Of a DNA stretch of 64,000 bases, positions 63,966 through 64,000 are shown piece after piece. The notes under the pieces were generated by a model. That model saw only the letters and a list, made by a program, of their open reading frames with translations, made no database searches and had not been told where the DNA came from. A program made the translations under genes and the position numbers. This stretch comes from Mesorhizobium sp. NZP2298 (GTDB lineage: Bacteria; Pseudomonadota; Alphaproteobacteria; Rhizobiales; Rhizobiaceae). The DNA lies in contig NZ_CP033365.1 in the NCBI RefSeq assembly GCF_013170825.1, positions 1-64,000 on the forward strand, read 5' to 3'. Each line of letters begins with the position of its first letter. Position 1 is the first letter of the stretch.

Positions 63966-64000
63966 ATGAGCTTCAGCCTGTTTGACGCGCCCCTGCGCGA
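63966..64000 (+). CDS. Start of a gene cut by the window end
   Basis: An ATG 52 bases after the HIT gene opens a frame reading MSFSLFDAPLR before the window ends. From memory, NAD diphosphatase (NudC) proteins of rhizobia begin in a similar way and lie near a HIT gene, but eleven residues are too few to assign it. Confidence 0.4.
   Translation, partial: MSFSLFDAPLR

Noticed and set aside
1..64000. CRISPR arrays, tRNA or rRNA genes, insertion sequences, prophage
   Set aside because: No regularly spaced direct repeats, no cloverleaf or rRNA core sequences and no transposase or integrase motifs were found on reading both strands.

Overview
The window reads as a chromosomal core segment of an alphaproteobacterium of the order Rhizobiales, most like Mesorhizobium or a close relative. 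The reasons are high GC, an irr-fabA-fabB-fabI block, a miaB-phoH-ybeY-corC-lnt-XRE-metK-trmB block, the Irr regulator together with a perfect Irr-type iron control element, and rhizobial-style intergenic palindromes. The genus is inferred from gene order and protein character, not from a database match. Base 1 is the first base of dnaA, so the replicon numbering probably starts there.

Layout. 1-5.5 kb: dnaA, dnaN, recF, a MoeB/ThiF-like enzyme and a GNAT acetyltransferase, all on the plus strand. 5.5-13.5 kb: a D-2-hydroxyacid dehydrogenase, an SH3-domain secreted protein, irr diverging from fabA-fabB-fabI, a membrane GGDEF/EAL protein and an RsmC-like methyltransferase. 13.5-25 kb (minus): the translation and transcription operon rimP-nusA-ylxR-infB-rbfA-truB, then corA, rpsO and pnp. 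25-36.8 kb: a tiny unknown gene, then (minus) tsaB-rimI, plsC, miaB, phoH, ybeY, corC, a VOC protein, lnt, an XRE regulator, metK and trmB.

36.8-43.2 kb: a six-gene iron operon (imelysin, bfd, bfr, di-haem cytochrome, second imelysin, DUF1513) behind a promoter whose -10 region lies in a perfect 21-bp Irr-box palindrome. Its presumed repressor, Irr, is encoded at 7.4 kb. 43.2-51.4 kb: a ferredoxin-reductase-like FAD enzyme, GABA transaminase, and an RND pump with two tandem adaptors (TriABC-like). 51.4-57 kb: a small DUF2185-like protein and a complete dipeptide/oligopeptide ABC transporter. 57-64 kb: a lytic transglycosylase, recR, a SleB-type hydrolase, a hypothetical gene, ybaB, dnaX, the SRP RNA gene ffs, a HIT protein and the first codons of one further gene.

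Most genes are housekeeping. The interest lies in control elements and small features: the Irr box, an attenuator-like leader with Shine-Dalgarno sequestration before rimP-nusA, a terminator-like hairpin in the metK leader, alternative hairpins before the XRE gene, and several palindromic repeat families. Those repeats sit at gene borders where accessory genes (corA, VOC, hypothetical) interrupt otherwise conserved operons. No tRNA, rRNA, CRISPR array, transposase or phage gene was seen.
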